A stretch of DNA of 64,000 bases. Source: Microcoleus vaginatus PCC 9802 (GTDB taxonomy: Bacteria; Cyanobacteriota; Cyanobacteriia; Cyanobacteriales; Microcoleaceae). Location: contig CP031740.1 of the NCBI GenBank assembly GCA_022701275.1, positions 4,103,001 through 4,167,000 of the forward strand. The letters are read 5' to 3'. The position numbers and the translations under genes were made by a program. Shown here in pieces: positions 45,065 through 54,578 of this stretch. The notes under the pieces are model-generated. The model was given only the letters and a program-made list of their open reading frames with translations. It was not told where the DNA came from and ran no database searches. Within the stretch, counting starts at the first letter, position 1, and every line of letters begins with the position of its first letter.

Positions 45065-48000
45065 TTAAACAAGACCTGAGTTCGACGGAGAATCAAAAGA
45101 CCCCATTCCGAAGGCAGAAGGCAGAGATAAAGAATCAGCCCCTATTTGACTACTAGGTTGGCTAACTGCGCCGACTCCAGGGAGATTTATTGCTGTGGGG
45201 CCGATCGCATAATTCTGCTCGGTATCGAACCCCATCAACTCAGAAACTGTCCCGAAGTCTGCAATGAAAGCACTGCTGTCGCGGGTTTCGACGCTGATGT
45301 TATCACCTGACACCGCAGAGATCGCACCACCAGCAGTTAGAATATCTACTGACTGCGATCGCCTGGGAGTTTCATTATCCAAAGCCAACCCAAAAGCCAA
45401 TATTTGAGTAAACTGGGTAGCGCTAAAATTATTGTCGCTCACTAGCACTAAAGATTGCTGTCCGTTCGGCAACACTGGCCCCAAAGTCATCCCTTCAACA
45501 TTATCCAAACCTGTCGGCAAACCCAGGCTGTCAAAATTGATCAGCAAACGTTTCTCAACGGGTCTGACAGTATTAATGTTAATAGCATTCAGCGAATTAA
45601 TGCCGCTGATATCGCTGGCTCCGTTGAGCCGTACTTCGTAGAGCTTGATGGTATTTCCAGTGCCTGGTGCGCCTGCTGAAAAAGAGCGTTCTAGTGCTAA
45701 GAAAGTGCCGCGAGTGTCTAAAGCCAACAGTTCCACTAAACCGTTTGTATTAAAGCCTGTCTCTGGAACTGCTGGAACTGCCACTGGGTCAGTTACATAA
45801 AGAAATTCTTGTTCCGGCTGTCCTGTGGTTAAATTGTATTTGAGAATGCGCGATCGCGAACCGGTATTAGTTGTTGCGATCGGCCCGTCTTGCACTAAAG
45901 CATTCTCCGTTGCTGTAAACAAGAATTTCCCATCAGGAGTAATTGTCAGGTTTTCAAAAGCTAAATTGTTGCGAACTCCCGCTGTTGGTGCATCTGCTGG
46001 GCCTATAACTGGTACAAACTTTGAGGGCACGGGTAATTGTCGCAACTGGCTACCTGTCCCTAAAGCAAACTCGTTGACAAATGGACTCTGAAGTCTACCA
46101 GCCAAGTTACTGACTTCGCCTTCTGAGGAAACAAACACAGTGCCGTTACTCGTTAAACCGATGCCTTCGGGGTCGAGAGTATTAGTAGCAAAAGGTTGAT
46201 TGTTTTGGTTAAGCAGAGTTGTCACCCCAGAGAAATTAATCCCGGAACTAGACAGCGAACCCGAACTTAAATCGATATTAAGAGTATAAAATCGAGCCGG
46301 ATTTCTGTCCGAACGATCGTCAGAAATACTGTAATAGCGGTTGTTAATTTGGTCGTAATCAATGCCAGAAAGTCCGCCGACTTGAGTTCCTTCTACCGTG
46401 ACGGAACCTGTTGGATAAGTAGCTTGTCCGATGAAGTTGATATTTCTGACACTGGTGCTGGGAGAGCGATCGCCAACAGCAATATCTGCCCAAACTAAAC
46501 TGTGGTCAGAAGTAGGAGTATTTTCCGCAGTTTGGCGATCGCCCACCAATCTGTACAGCGGATCAGTCGTCAAAGGCCAAAATACCGCAGCATCATTAAT
46601 TGGCAAGTCAGCCGACGGCAAAACATAATCAACTCGCAGATTTCCCGAAGCCGTTCCCGCATCTCCAAAATCCGCCGTATCAAAAGCCGGATTGCCTTTT
46701 TGGTTGACATTATTACCGCCGTCTGCTACTTGTTGAATTCCGCCTAAACTTGCAGGAATTGCGCTAGTGACTCCTGTATTTACTCGCGAGTTATTTAGCA
46801 ACTGCAAAATCGCATTGTCAAAACTATCCCCATCAACAGGATCGGCATTTTGGTCGCCCATAATTACGAAACTAGCATTGGGGGCAAGTCCGCCAACTGT
46901 GCGGCGATCGTCGTAAATATAACTACCTTTGCCGGGAGTAACGTAATCTGCCCAAAAGCGAATTTCATCATGATTTCTCCTGCCGTTTCTGTCTTCAGGG
47001 CCGTCAAATACAGGCGGGGTGGGATGACTGACTAAGGCGTGAACAATCTCGCCGTTGATATTAATTGGTACGTCCCAGTGACTCTTGGACGAAAGGCGAA
47101 ATGCGTTTAATTCAGCAGGCGAGTAATAGTCATTTGCTGCGGGGGTAGACGAGTCATCCGGCAATAATGCCCCTGGCATATCTTTCCAAAGGAAGTTTTG
47201 GAAGGTGCGAATATTGGCAGTATCAATGGGATATTTTGAGTACACAGCCATTCCGTATTGTCCCGGAAAATCGCCAAATCCGAAAGCGTCGTTGCCGTAT
47301 CCGTTTGCGCCAACTTGTGTGACAACGGAACCGTTATTATCTAAATCTAAACCCGAAGCAAGGCCCGTGTTAGAAGGGGCAGTATAGCGAAAGGGATAAT
47401 TAACAGGAGTTGCGCCATTTTGACTAACAGACAGATAGTTTTGCTGAAATAAATTTAGGGCTGTGCTGCTGCTGTCGTAGTCAAATTCGTTAATTAACAA
47501 AACATCTGGATTTACACGCTGAATTGTTTCAGCGACATTCTTTGCTTGCTGGTTGTTGGGAGTTGAAAGGTCTGTAATTAACCGACCGGCACTACTGCGA
47601 TTCAAAGAAGCGTTGAAGCTAGAAAACCGAACTCCCGGAACTGGATTTTGGGCAACAGTGAAATCTCCTGCATCGAAGGAGTTGACTCCCTCCAAAATCG
47701 CTAGAAATTCGTTAGTTCCTGTATCTCGGATCACAATACTGTTGCTGAAATTATCCGTACCTTGAGAAATCTCGATATTTGCCGGGGAGATGCCGCTGAG
47801 ACTGATTAAGTCTTGACCTTTAACAAAATCGGTGATGAGGTCAGCATTTTCTAGTTGGGAACCGCCAGTAGTGCGTGTTCCTATCCGCCCGATCGCGAAA
47901 ATATTTTTACCACCACCGCCAGTCAAAATGTCGCGATCGAGCTCGCCGGAGAGAAAATCGTCTCCTTCGCCACCTTGAAGGGTATCGCGGTTTCGACCGC

Positions 48001-48178
48001 CGTAGAGTGCGTCATTTCCCGAATCGCCCAATAAAAAGTCATTGCCTGAATTGCCAAAAAGCCGATCGTTTCCTTCCCCAGAGGAGATGGCGTCATTGCC
48101 CCCCAACCCTGAAATTAAGTCTGCTGCGATCGTCCCGCTTAATGTGTCATTCCCTGATGTGCCGTTAATTGCTGCCAC
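45065..48178 (-). CDS. RTX-type extracellular nuclease/phosphatase fused to phytase-like esterase
   Basis: A 1037-residue protein starting with GTG at 48178 after a GAGGAG ribosome site. Parts in order: RTX calcium-binding repeats (about 5-150, units like GGNDAISSGEGNDRLFG), an endonuclease/exonuclease/phosphatase (EEP) domain (about 180-590) with LLINEFDYD, VIMGDQNADP and the SDHSLVW histidine motif, and a phytase-like esterase domain (about 600-950) with YYSISDDRSDRNPARFY and DPEGIGLTSNGTVFV. A less typed tail follows. RTX repeats at the N-terminus rather than the C-terminus are unusual for type I secretion. A Pho-box-like array and -10 box lie before the gene, so a phosphorus-scavenging role is inferred. 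Confidence 0.9.
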   Translation of the reverse strand: MAAINGTSGNDTLSGTIAADLISGLGGNDAISSGEGNDRLFGNSGNDFLLGDSGNDALYGGRNRDTLQGGEGDDFLSGELDRDILTGGGGKNIFAIGRIGTRTTGGSQLENADLITDFVKGQDLISLSGISPANIEISQGTDNFSNSIVIRDTGTNEFLAILEGVNSFDAGDFTVAQNPVPGVRFSSFNASLNRSSAGRLITDLSTPNNQQAKNVAETIQRVNPDVLLINEFDYDSSSTALNLFQQNYLSVSQNGATPVNYPFRYTAPSNTGLASGLDLDNNGSVVTQVGANGYGNDAFGFGDFPGQYGMAVYSKYPIDTANIRTFQNFLWKDMPGALLPDDSSTPAANDYYSPAELNAFRLSSKSHWDVPININGEIVHALVSHPTPPVFDGPEDRNGRRNHDEIRFWADYVTPGKGSYIYDDRRTVGGLAPNASFVIMGDQNADPVDGDSFDNAILQLLNNSRVNTGVTSAIPASLGGIQQVADGGNNVNQKGNPAFDTADFGDAGTASGNLRVDYVLPSADLPINDAAVFWPLTTDPLYRLVGDRQTAENTPTSDHSLVWADIAVGDRSPSTSVRNINFIGQATYPTGSVTVEGTQVGGLSGIDYDQINNRYYSISDDRSDRNPARFYTLNIDLSSGSLSSSGINFSGVTTLLNQNNQPFATNTLDPEGIGLTSNGTVFVSSEGEVSNLAGRLQSPFVNEFALGTGSQLRQLPVPSKFVPVIGPADAPTAGVRNNLAFENLTITPDGKFLFTATENALVQDGPIATTNTGSRSRILKYNLTTGQPEQEFLYVTDPVAVPAVPETGFNTNGLVELLALDTRGTFLALERSFSAGAPGTGNTIKLYEVRLNGASDISGINSLNAININTVRPVEKRLLINFDSLGLPTGLDNVEGMTLGPVLPNGQQSLVLVSDNNFSATQFTQILAFGLALDNETPRRSQSVDILTAGGAISAVSGDNISVETRDSSAFIADFGTVSELMGFDTEQNYAIGPTAINLPGVGAVSQPSSQIGADSLSLPSAFGMGSFDSPSNSGLV

Positions 48179-48227
48179 GTTAAGTCACTCCTCTATACCG
48201 CTGAAGTCAAATATTTTTGGCTTTGCG

Positions 48228-48274
48228 AGTATAGTCTCACGCTACGATTAAAGACTGATTATTTATTTGTTAAA
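48228..48274 (-). promoter_or_regulatory. Pho-box-like repeats and -10 box for the minus-strand nuclease/phytase gene
   Basis: On the minus strand three 8-base units, TTTAACAA, AATAATCA and TTTAATCG, occur at exact 11-base steps (48274 down to 48245). They match the cyanobacterial Pho-box pattern PyTTAAPyPy(T/A) at 7, 6 and 7 of 8 positions. Eleven bases later comes TATACT (48233-48228), a good -10 element, then GAGGAG and the GTG start at 48178. This is the layout of PhoB-activated promoters, where the box replaces the -35. Confidence 0.6.
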
Positions 48275-48394
48275 AACTGGCGCACTTTCCTTCATTGAGG
48301 CGATCGAACCCGACAGCATAGATGAATGTGATTTTTATGTCTTTACTTCCAATTTGGGACACCTGATAATGCCCATTTACCACAAACTCCTAGG

Positions 48395-48441
48395 CTTAAA
48401 TTTAAATTAACCTTTCCTTTACAAAGATTGTGTAGAGTATT
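48395..48441 (+). promoter_or_regulatory. Pho-box-like repeats before the plus-strand nuclease gene
   Basis: Three 8-base units on the plus strand, CTTAAATT, ATTAACCT and CTTTACAA, start at 48395, 48406 and 48417, again at 11-base steps, matching PyTTAAPyPy(T/A) at 7, 7 and 6 positions. An AGTATT lies 11 bases downstream (48436-48441) as a possible -10. A start of transcription near 48448 would leave a leader of about 370 bases before the ATG at 48819, in which I see only a small hairpin (GTTTCTAGCTACTTAGAAAC, 48452-48471). Confidence 0.5.
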
Positions 48442-48818
48442 CGAGGGTTCACTGTTTCTAGCTACTTAGAAACAGTCTAGCTGGGTTCACGACTCAAATT
48501 TGTAGCGAGGGTAACAAGGTATTTCTAAATCAGACACTAAGGGTACTCTGCTACTGGCTATCACCTTAGCCAAAAGTCTTTATCTAAAGAAGTCGTTCGT
48601 GCTGCATCGTCTTTAGCCTGACTGTTTAGTCAGGTTAGATTCGTTGTGACTCGGACATTCTGAGGGCAAATCAGTCCCCTGGTTTGACACCTAAAACATC
48701 TTGAGGATAAGTAATCGCCGTCCAGGCATCCTTAAAGTGAAGATAGCGTTTTCCTGTGCGATCGTCGCCCACCAACTCAACAATTTTCCACAGTAATCAA
48801 AACAGGTTTTACCAACCA

Positions 48819-51800
48819 ATGGCACCCACATATCACGATCTTCTTACCGGTTCGCTAACACAGGATTGGTCAAACAAAAGTCTCATCACGGTTAATGATG
48901 ACTGGTCCGGTATCCCAAGTATTGATGGTTTTCGCGGAGATGAACTAACAGGCGCAACGGGAACAGATCCACAAACCATTGTTGTGGCCGGCACATCGCC
49001 CATTGATGTCAATGCAAATCAGACAAATCCCAACACCTTTAACACAGGTGGTGTTGCTGAATTTGAGATCGCGAACCCCGTTGTTGCCCTAACTGGTTCC
49101 GGTACAGCAGATGCCCCTTTTTTGCTGATTTACCTCAACACTGTCGGCGTTACGAACATCAACGTCTCCTTCAATCTCCGCGATGTGGATGGTTCTATCG
49201 ATAACGCTGTTCAACCAGTCGCTTTGCAATACCGCGTCGGGACATCGGGCAATTTTATTAATATCCCTGCTGGCTACGTTGCAGACGCCAGCACTGGTCC
49301 AAGTTTAGCAACCGAAGTCACACCAGTTAATGTCACCTTGCCAGCAGGAGCACACAATCAATCTCAAGTTCAACTCCGGATCATCACAACTAACGCTGTT
49401 GGGAATGATGAGTGGATCGGGGTTGATGACATCAGCATCACAGGTACTCCTGGTGGTGGCGAACCCACAACAACAGTCACACTTCAGGCAACAGACGCAA
49501 ACGCAGCAGAGGCAGGGCAAGAGCCAGGGACGTTTAGAATTACGCGCACAGGTGACACGAGTGCCCCCCTAAGCGTGAACTACACCGTCGCCACGGGTAC
49601 GGGTCAGGCGACCAATGGCACGGACTATACGCCGAATTTGACTGGGATTGCCACCATTGACGCTGGGCAATCCTTTGTCGATTTGGCGATCGCACCAGTA
49701 GACGATAGTGCAGTGGAAGGCAATGAGACCATCACGCTCAACCTAGTCGATACCAGCGATTATGACCTCGGTGGTTCGAGCACAGGCACAGTGACCATTG
49801 CAGATAATGATGTGCCACTGACCCGCATCCGCGACATCCAAGGAACCGATCACATCTCCCCCCTTCTTACCTCTGCAACGGATCGAGTCGGTGTCTTCAA
49901 TGTTGCCGGAATCGTTACCGCCAAAGCTTCTAACGGATTCTACCTCCAAGACCCTACACCCGATGCCGACGCGGCAACATCTGAGGGGATTTTTGTCTTC
50001 ACAGGCACAAGCTCCGCAGGCTCAGCTATTCTCAACAGTGTCAGCCTCGGTAGTGCTGTTCTGGTCACGGGTACTGTGAGTGAGTTTCGTCCTGGAGCGA
50101 ATAACCTCACGACTACCCAGATTAGTAACACCTCGACTCAAGCTCTAAGCGTTACCCCCTGGACAACTGCGCCCACAACCACGATTACCCCCATAAGCGT
50201 CAATCCTCCCACATTAGTCATCAACAACGACTTCTCCACGGCTAACCCTGGCAACGTGGAAACAGGCGGTGATTTTGAGCCTGCTACTGAAGGCATTGAT
50301 TACTATGAAAGCCTGGAAGGAATGCTAGTACAGGTCAACAATCCTGTAGCAGTTAGTCCGACAAACAATTTTGGGGAGATTTGGGTACTTGATGACAATG
50401 GCGCAGATGCCACGGGGCGGACAGCTCGTGGGGGTAGCCTCATCAGTCCTAATGACTTTAACCCCGAACGCATTCAGATTGATGATGATCTGATTCGTCC
50501 TGGCTCTTCGTCACCCTTGGTTGATGTCGGAGCGCAACTCGACACAGTGACCGGGGTGATAAGCTACAACTTCAACAACTACGAAGTGCTGGCAACTTCC
50601 CCCATCACTGTTGATACTCCTAGTCCATTAGAGAAGGAAGTCACTACCCTAAACCCAGTTGATGACAAGCTGACGGTCGCTACCTTTAATGTGGAGAACT
50701 TAGACCCAGGTGATGGGGCTACCCAGTTCAATGCCTTGGCTCAACGCATCGTTACTAACCTTCAATCACCGGACATCATTACCCTAGAGGAGATTCAAGA
50801 CAATAACGGTCCGACTAACGATAGCGTTGTTGATGCTGCCATCACTTACAACACCTTGATCGCAGCGATTCAGGCGGCAGGCGGCCCGACTTATGAGTTC
50901 CGTCAGATTAATCCAACTGATGACCAGGATGGTGGTGAACCGGGGGGAAATATCCGCGTCGGTTTTCTATTTAAGCCAGAACGGGTCACGTATGTAGATC
51001 GTCCGGGTGGGACAGCCACAACGCAAACCACTGTAAATAATGTTGGTGGCGACCCGCAGCTTTCCTTCAGTCCGGGTCGGATCGTTGACACCGATCTCTC
51101 GGATGGTGACGCCTTCGCAAATAGCCGTAAGCCTTTGGTCGGGGAGTTTCTGTTCAACGGTCACAAGCTCTTCGTGATTGGAAACCACTTCAATTCCAAG
51201 GGTGGCGATCAGCCCCTCTTTGGGCCAAACCAGCCCCCAGTCCTCACGAGTGAAGTCCAACGCCGCCAGCAAGCGCAGATTGTTAACAACTTTGTAGATA
51301 GCATCCTCGCCGCAGACTCTACGGCAAATGTGATTGTTTTGGGTGACTTGAATGACTTTCCGTTCTCTGAACCCTTGAACATCCTCAAAGGGACGCCCGG
51401 TGGTGTCGGTACACCTATCCTAAACAACCTGATCGAAACCCTACCGGCAAATGAGCAGTACACCTACAACTTCCAAGGCAACGCGCAGGTTTTGGATCAC
51501 ATCTTGGCGAGCAATACGCTGTTTAATAATTTAGATGAGTTTGATGTTGTTCATATCAACTCTGAGTTTGCGGATCAGGATAGTGACCACGACCCCAGTG
51601 TGGCTCGTTTCACCCTTCCTCAGTATGTCGGAACACAAAAAAATGATTCCTTTACTGGCACCGCTTTGAATGAAGTCATTACTGGTGGTTCCGGTGGGGA
51701 TAAGCTTACGGGTGGCGCTGGTAGCGATCGCTTTGTCTACACCAACATTGAAGATTCGGGAGACCGGATTGAGGACTTTATCACTGGCACTGATAAAATC

Positions 51801-52016
51801 GTTCTCACCCAGTTGCTCGATAGCTTGGTTCCTGGCGGCTATAACGGCACAAACGCGATCGCGGATGGCTATGTGCAGTTGGTTCAAAGAGATGGCAAAG
51901 TTGTCCTCCAGATCAATCAAGATGGCTTTAGTGATGACAACAAATTCAAAAATTACATTACTGTCGAAAACGTTCTGGCTGGCGATCTGAGCGCTCTGAA
52001 CAACTTTGTATTTTAG
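48819..52016 (+). CDS. extracellular nuclease (ExeM/NucH-like) with Calx-beta and RTX domains
   Basis: The ATG at 48819 (MAPTYHDLL) is preferred to a GTG at 48756. The 1065-residue protein has an N-terminal beta-rich domain (1-210), a Calx-beta domain (about 215-335, ending VTIADND), an OB/ExeM-type domain (about 340-560), an EEP nuclease domain (about 610-940) and a C-terminal RTX segment (about 945-1065, TGGSGGDKLTGGAGSDRF). Nuclease motifs are ATFNVENLDP, IITLEEIQDN, VIGNHFNSKGGD, VLGDLNDFP and DQDSDHDPSVARF. No Sec signal is seen and the C-terminal RTX fits type I secretion. It is divergent from a second RTX/EEP gene with Pho-like boxes between, suggesting use of extracellular DNA as a phosphorus source. 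Confidence 0.92.
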   Translation: MAPTYHDLLTGSLTQDWSNKSLITVNDDWSGIPSIDGFRGDELTGATGTDPQTIVVAGTSPIDVNANQTNPNTFNTGGVAEFEIANPVVALTGSGTADAPFLLIYLNTVGVTNINVSFNLRDVDGSIDNAVQPVALQYRVGTSGNFINIPAGYVADASTGPSLATEVTPVNVTLPAGAHNQSQVQLRIITTNAVGNDEWIGVDDISITGTPGGGEPTTTVTLQATDANAAEAGQEPGTFRITRTGDTSAPLSVNYTVATGTGQATNGTDYTPNLTGIATIDAGQSFVDLAIAPVDDSAVEGNETITLNLVDTSDYDLGGSSTGTVTIADNDVPLTRIRDIQGTDHISPLLTSATDRVGVFNVAGIVTAKASNGFYLQDPTPDADAATSEGIFVFTGTSSAGSAILNSVSLGSAVLVTGTVSEFRPGANNLTTTQISNTSTQALSVTPWTTAPTTTITPISVNPPTLVINNDFSTANPGNVETGGDFEPATEGIDYYESLEGMLVQVNNPVAVSPTNNFGEIWVLDDNGADATGRTARGGSLISPNDFNPERIQIDDDLIRPGSSSPLVDVGAQLDTVTGVISYNFNNYEVLATSPITVDTPSPLEKEVTTLNPVDDKLTVATFNVENLDPGDGATQFNALAQRIVTNLQSPDIITLEEIQDNNGPTNDSVVDAAITYNTLIAAIQAAGGPTYEFRQINPTDDQDGGEPGGNIRVGFLFKPERVTYVDRPGGTATTQTTVNNVGGDPQLSFSPGRIVDTDLSDGDAFANSRKPLVGEFLFNGHKLFVIGNHFNSKGGDQPLFGPNQPPVLTSEVQRRQQAQIVNNFVDSILAADSTANVIVLGDLNDFPFSEPLNILKGTPGGVGTPILNNLIETLPANEQYTYNFQGNAQVLDHILASNTLFNNLDEFDVVHINSEFADQDSDHDPSVARFTLPQYVGTQKNDSFTGTALNEVITGGSGGDKLTGGAGSDRFVYTNIEDSGDRIEDFITGTDKIVLTQLLDSLVPGGYNGTNAIADGYVQLVQRDGKVVLQINQDGFSDDNKFKNYITVENVLAGDLSALNNFVF

Positions 52017-52748
52017 GGGTGTTTGGTTGAGCAATCTTAGAAAAGTAAGTCTAAGTGCTGTGTATTAGCATTTCTACAGTAGGAAATTATCCAAACGATT
52101 GCTCAACCAGCTCCAAGGCATAATACTTCTCTGATAAACTCCCTTTCTAGACATCTATAAGGTTTAGAAATGGAGTTTTCAGTAGCTCGAATCCACTGGG
52201 TCACGCCTACAGCAGCTCCAAGTGCTACTGCTCCTACTACAGCTAACGGGACTTAAACAATGAAATAAGAATAGATAGCTTATAATTTATAGAGGATAGT
52301 GCTTTTTACGTCAAGCTACACTCCTGAAAAAAAACCACGCCCGACGCCATGCCCCCATGCTTTGAGAACAGCCATATCTTAGAGATTTGTCCGTTGCGTG
52401 CAAAATAATGGTGACGTATTTGCCACACACATACCAAGTTTGGGCTTAAAATTTGTTTAAGTCCCGGCCCGTTTAGGGGCCTTAAAGTGTCTAACTCCCA
52501 ATAGGTGGGATAGTTCTGCTGCGTTAAAGTGCAATTAAATAAAAAAAATGAATTAAAATGGTTGATTAAATAGGCTTGTTTCTATTAATTAATCTTCTCT
52601 CGCCCGATCGCCTGTTCCGTTTGTGGCTGTTTGACCGCAGGTGTCAAACAGCCACAAACTTTTCAATCCAACGATTTGGGGATTTTTCCAGATGTCTTTT
52701 CAATTAAACTGATCTTGTGGTAAAGAGATTTTCAGGAGATGGGAAAGA
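52017..52748. other. gene-free region with a strong hairpin
   Basis: No gene is supported in these 730 bases. The notable structure is a perfect 17-base inverted repeat at 52619-52635 and 52643-52659 (GTTTGTGGCTGTTTGAC and complement) with a 7-base loop, then TTTT. It lies about 90 bases before the cupin gene, so it may be an upstream terminator or a leader attenuator for that gene. The rest is AT-rich without clear repeats. Confidence 0.5.
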
Positions 52749-53111
52749 ATGCTAATTCAAAAGCTAAATGCCTGCGACGAGTTTATTGCTGGCGACGGTA
52801 CTCAACTGCGAGAATTACTGCATCCAGACAAACAAGCTGTGGATTTGCGTTACAGTTTAGCCCACGCCACTTTGCCACCGGGACAAACTTCTGCGCTGCA
52901 CTCCCTGACAACTTCTGAAGTTTACTACATCCTCAGCGGCGTTGGAGAAATGCACATCGACGACGAAAATCAATTCGTGGAAGCCGGAGATGCAGTTTAC
53001 ATTCCCCCAAACGCCAAGCAGTTTATTTACAACTGTGGCACAGAGCCGCTAATATTTATTTGTATCGTCGATCCGGCGTGGCGAAAGGAAGACGAGACAA
53101 TTTTCCAGTAA
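52749..53111 (+). CDS. cupin-domain protein, 120 aa
   Basis: A single-domain cupin with a good AGGAGA ribosome site 11 bases before the ATG. Motif 1 is LPPGQTSALHSLTTSEVYYILSG (His and Glu ligands) and motif 2 is EAGDAVYIPPNAKQFIYNCG, where the usual last His is replaced by Gln or Phe, so metal binding may be altered. VDLRYSLAHATL and CIVDPAWRKED flank the barrel. The function is unknown. It is not closely related to the cupin at 18018. Confidence 0.88.
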   Translation: MLIQKLNACDEFIAGDGTQLRELLHPDKQAVDLRYSLAHATLPPGQTSALHSLTTSEVYYILSGVGEMHIDDENQFVEAGDAVYIPPNAKQFIYNCGTEPLIFICIVDPAWRKEDETIFQ

Positions 53112-53658
53112 TTTTCTAGTTTTTCTCCTTTTAGGCTCGTTACCCGGCTCTGCCCGGTAACGCCTATCTAGAAGCTCTGCCTCTAGTGAAAAAAACATCA
53201 CAAACGGAAAATCTCTTTTAACAACAACAGCACCCAGCCATATGTACCGAGTGATTTCCTCTTTTTCAACTTCGATGTGGAGTTGCAATAATCCTCGGAT
53301 TCAGTTGCATTGCTCCCCTCTAATTATTTGAGGAAGTATCAGCTTTGTTGGTGGGTGCTGCTATTGGTTTTTGATGAGACAGATGTGAGATTAGACAGCG
53401 TTTTACTCCTTAGATTCTATTGTGAACTTCGCTGTGATATCTGGATTTGGTATCTGTCGGAGAAGCTTTTTGTTTGCTTCATATTATTAATTTATCACCT
53501 TCTTCTAGAAGCGCAAGTACCTGCAACTAAACTTTACATTTTTAGAAGTAACTGCCGATAATTATGAAGTTAAATTAAGCATTGAGCTTTCTAGCTGCTC
53601 AGCTCAAATAGTAGAGTTCGGCTGTGCTTGCTGCTGCGAGAAACGGCATAATATTTGT
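53112..53658. repeat. intergenic region with two palindromes
   Basis: After the cupin gene comes CGTTACC...GGTAACG (53138-53162, CTCTG-type loop) and then CTAGA...TCTAG (53167-53185). The core GGCTCTGCC also occurs as CAGAGCCTGG near 34900, a dispersed cyanobacterial repeat. The rest (53200-53658) holds no convincing gene; an 83-codon frame at 53310-53561 is Leu/Cys/Trp-rich without features. Confidence 0.55.
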
Positions 53659-54540
53659 ATGAAAACAACCAAACTCATCAAACTGTGCGCCTTATCGCTC
53701 AGTATCTTTCTGCTGTGCAGCAGTGCAGTGACAGCGCAAACGACGGCGAACCCTCAACCTGGGCAAACTTACACGAACCAAGAGATTCTACAACAGTTGG
53801 TAAAGGCAAAAGTCGTGTATCTGGGAGAAACCCACGATAGCGCGGAAGATCACCAAGCTCAACTGGCGATTATCCGAGAAATGCAGCGGCAAAATCGGAA
53901 AATTGCGATCGCGATGGAAATGTTTCAGCGTCCCTTTCAAAGCGCGATCGACAACTACTTAGCAGGTAAACTGACTGAACAGCAATTAGTCGAGCAAACA
54001 GAGTACGATCGCAGATGGCGTTTTCCCTGGGAATCTTACGCCCCTATTTTGCGGTTTGCCAAAGAAAATCAACTACCTGTCCTCGCCTTAAATACACCAT
54101 CCGAAGTAACGAGAAAAGTTGCGTCTCAAGGTTTAGAAAGCCTCACAGCAGAGGAAAAAAAGCACATTCCCCCAATATCGGAAATTCGCACCGACAACGC
54201 CGAATATCGGCAACTGCTGCTAGAAGTTTACCAGCAACACCAAAAGGCAGCACAGGGAAATAGTACGGCTTTTGAAAGATTCTTGCAAGCCCAAGTTTTG
54301 TGGGACGAAACTATGGCGGAAAAAATCGCCCAATTTGTCAAAGCAAACCCCGACTATCAAGTTGTCGTGTTGGTGGGGAAAGGACACATTATTTACGGTT
54401 ACGGCATTCCCAGTCGCGTCGAGAGGCGTTTGGGAGTCGGGAATGTAAAAATGCGATCGGTTTTATTCAATTACATTGAAAATCTTCCTTTGTCGGCAGA
54501 TAGACCCATTGCTGACTTTGTTTGGAATCACTCGAAATAG
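53659..54540 (+). CDS. ChaN-like (DUF399) exported protein
   Basis: A 293-residue protein with a signal peptide (1-26, ending SAVTAQ). The mature domain carries the ChaN/haem-binding-uptake family signature: KVVYLGETHDSAEDHQAQ, then AIAMEMFQRPFQ, YDRRWRFPWESYAPIL and VVVLVGKGHIIYGYGIPSRV with a conserved His. Relatives bind haem or act as Tiki-type metalloproteases; the conserved ETHD and GKGH elements suit metal or haem binding. It overlaps no gene and is followed by an FMN reductase 38 bases later, probably in one operon. Confidence 0.9.
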   Translation: MKTTKLIKLCALSLSIFLLCSSAVTAQTTANPQPGQTYTNQEILQQLVKAKVVYLGETHDSAEDHQAQLAIIREMQRQNRKIAIAMEMFQRPFQSAIDNYLAGKLTEQQLVEQTEYDRRWRFPWESYAPILRFAKENQLPVLALNTPSEVTRKVASQGLESLTAEEKKHIPPISEIRTDNAEYRQLLLEVYQQHQKAAQGNSTAFERFLQAQVLWDETMAEKIAQFVKANPDYQVVVLVGKGHIIYGYGIPSRVERRLGVGNVKMRSVLFNYIENLPLSADRPIADFVWNHSK

Positions 54541-54578
54541 TACAATTATACGCGCAAGCAATAATCAGGAAAAAATCA

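Noticed and set aside
52185..52215. tRNA-like segment CTCGAATCCACTGGGTC
   Set aside because: It resembles a T-loop but no acceptor, D or anticodon arms can be built around it.
53310..53561. 83-codon plus-strand frame rich in Leu, Trp and Cys
   Set aside because: No ribosome site, no family likeness, low-complexity composition of AT-rich DNA.
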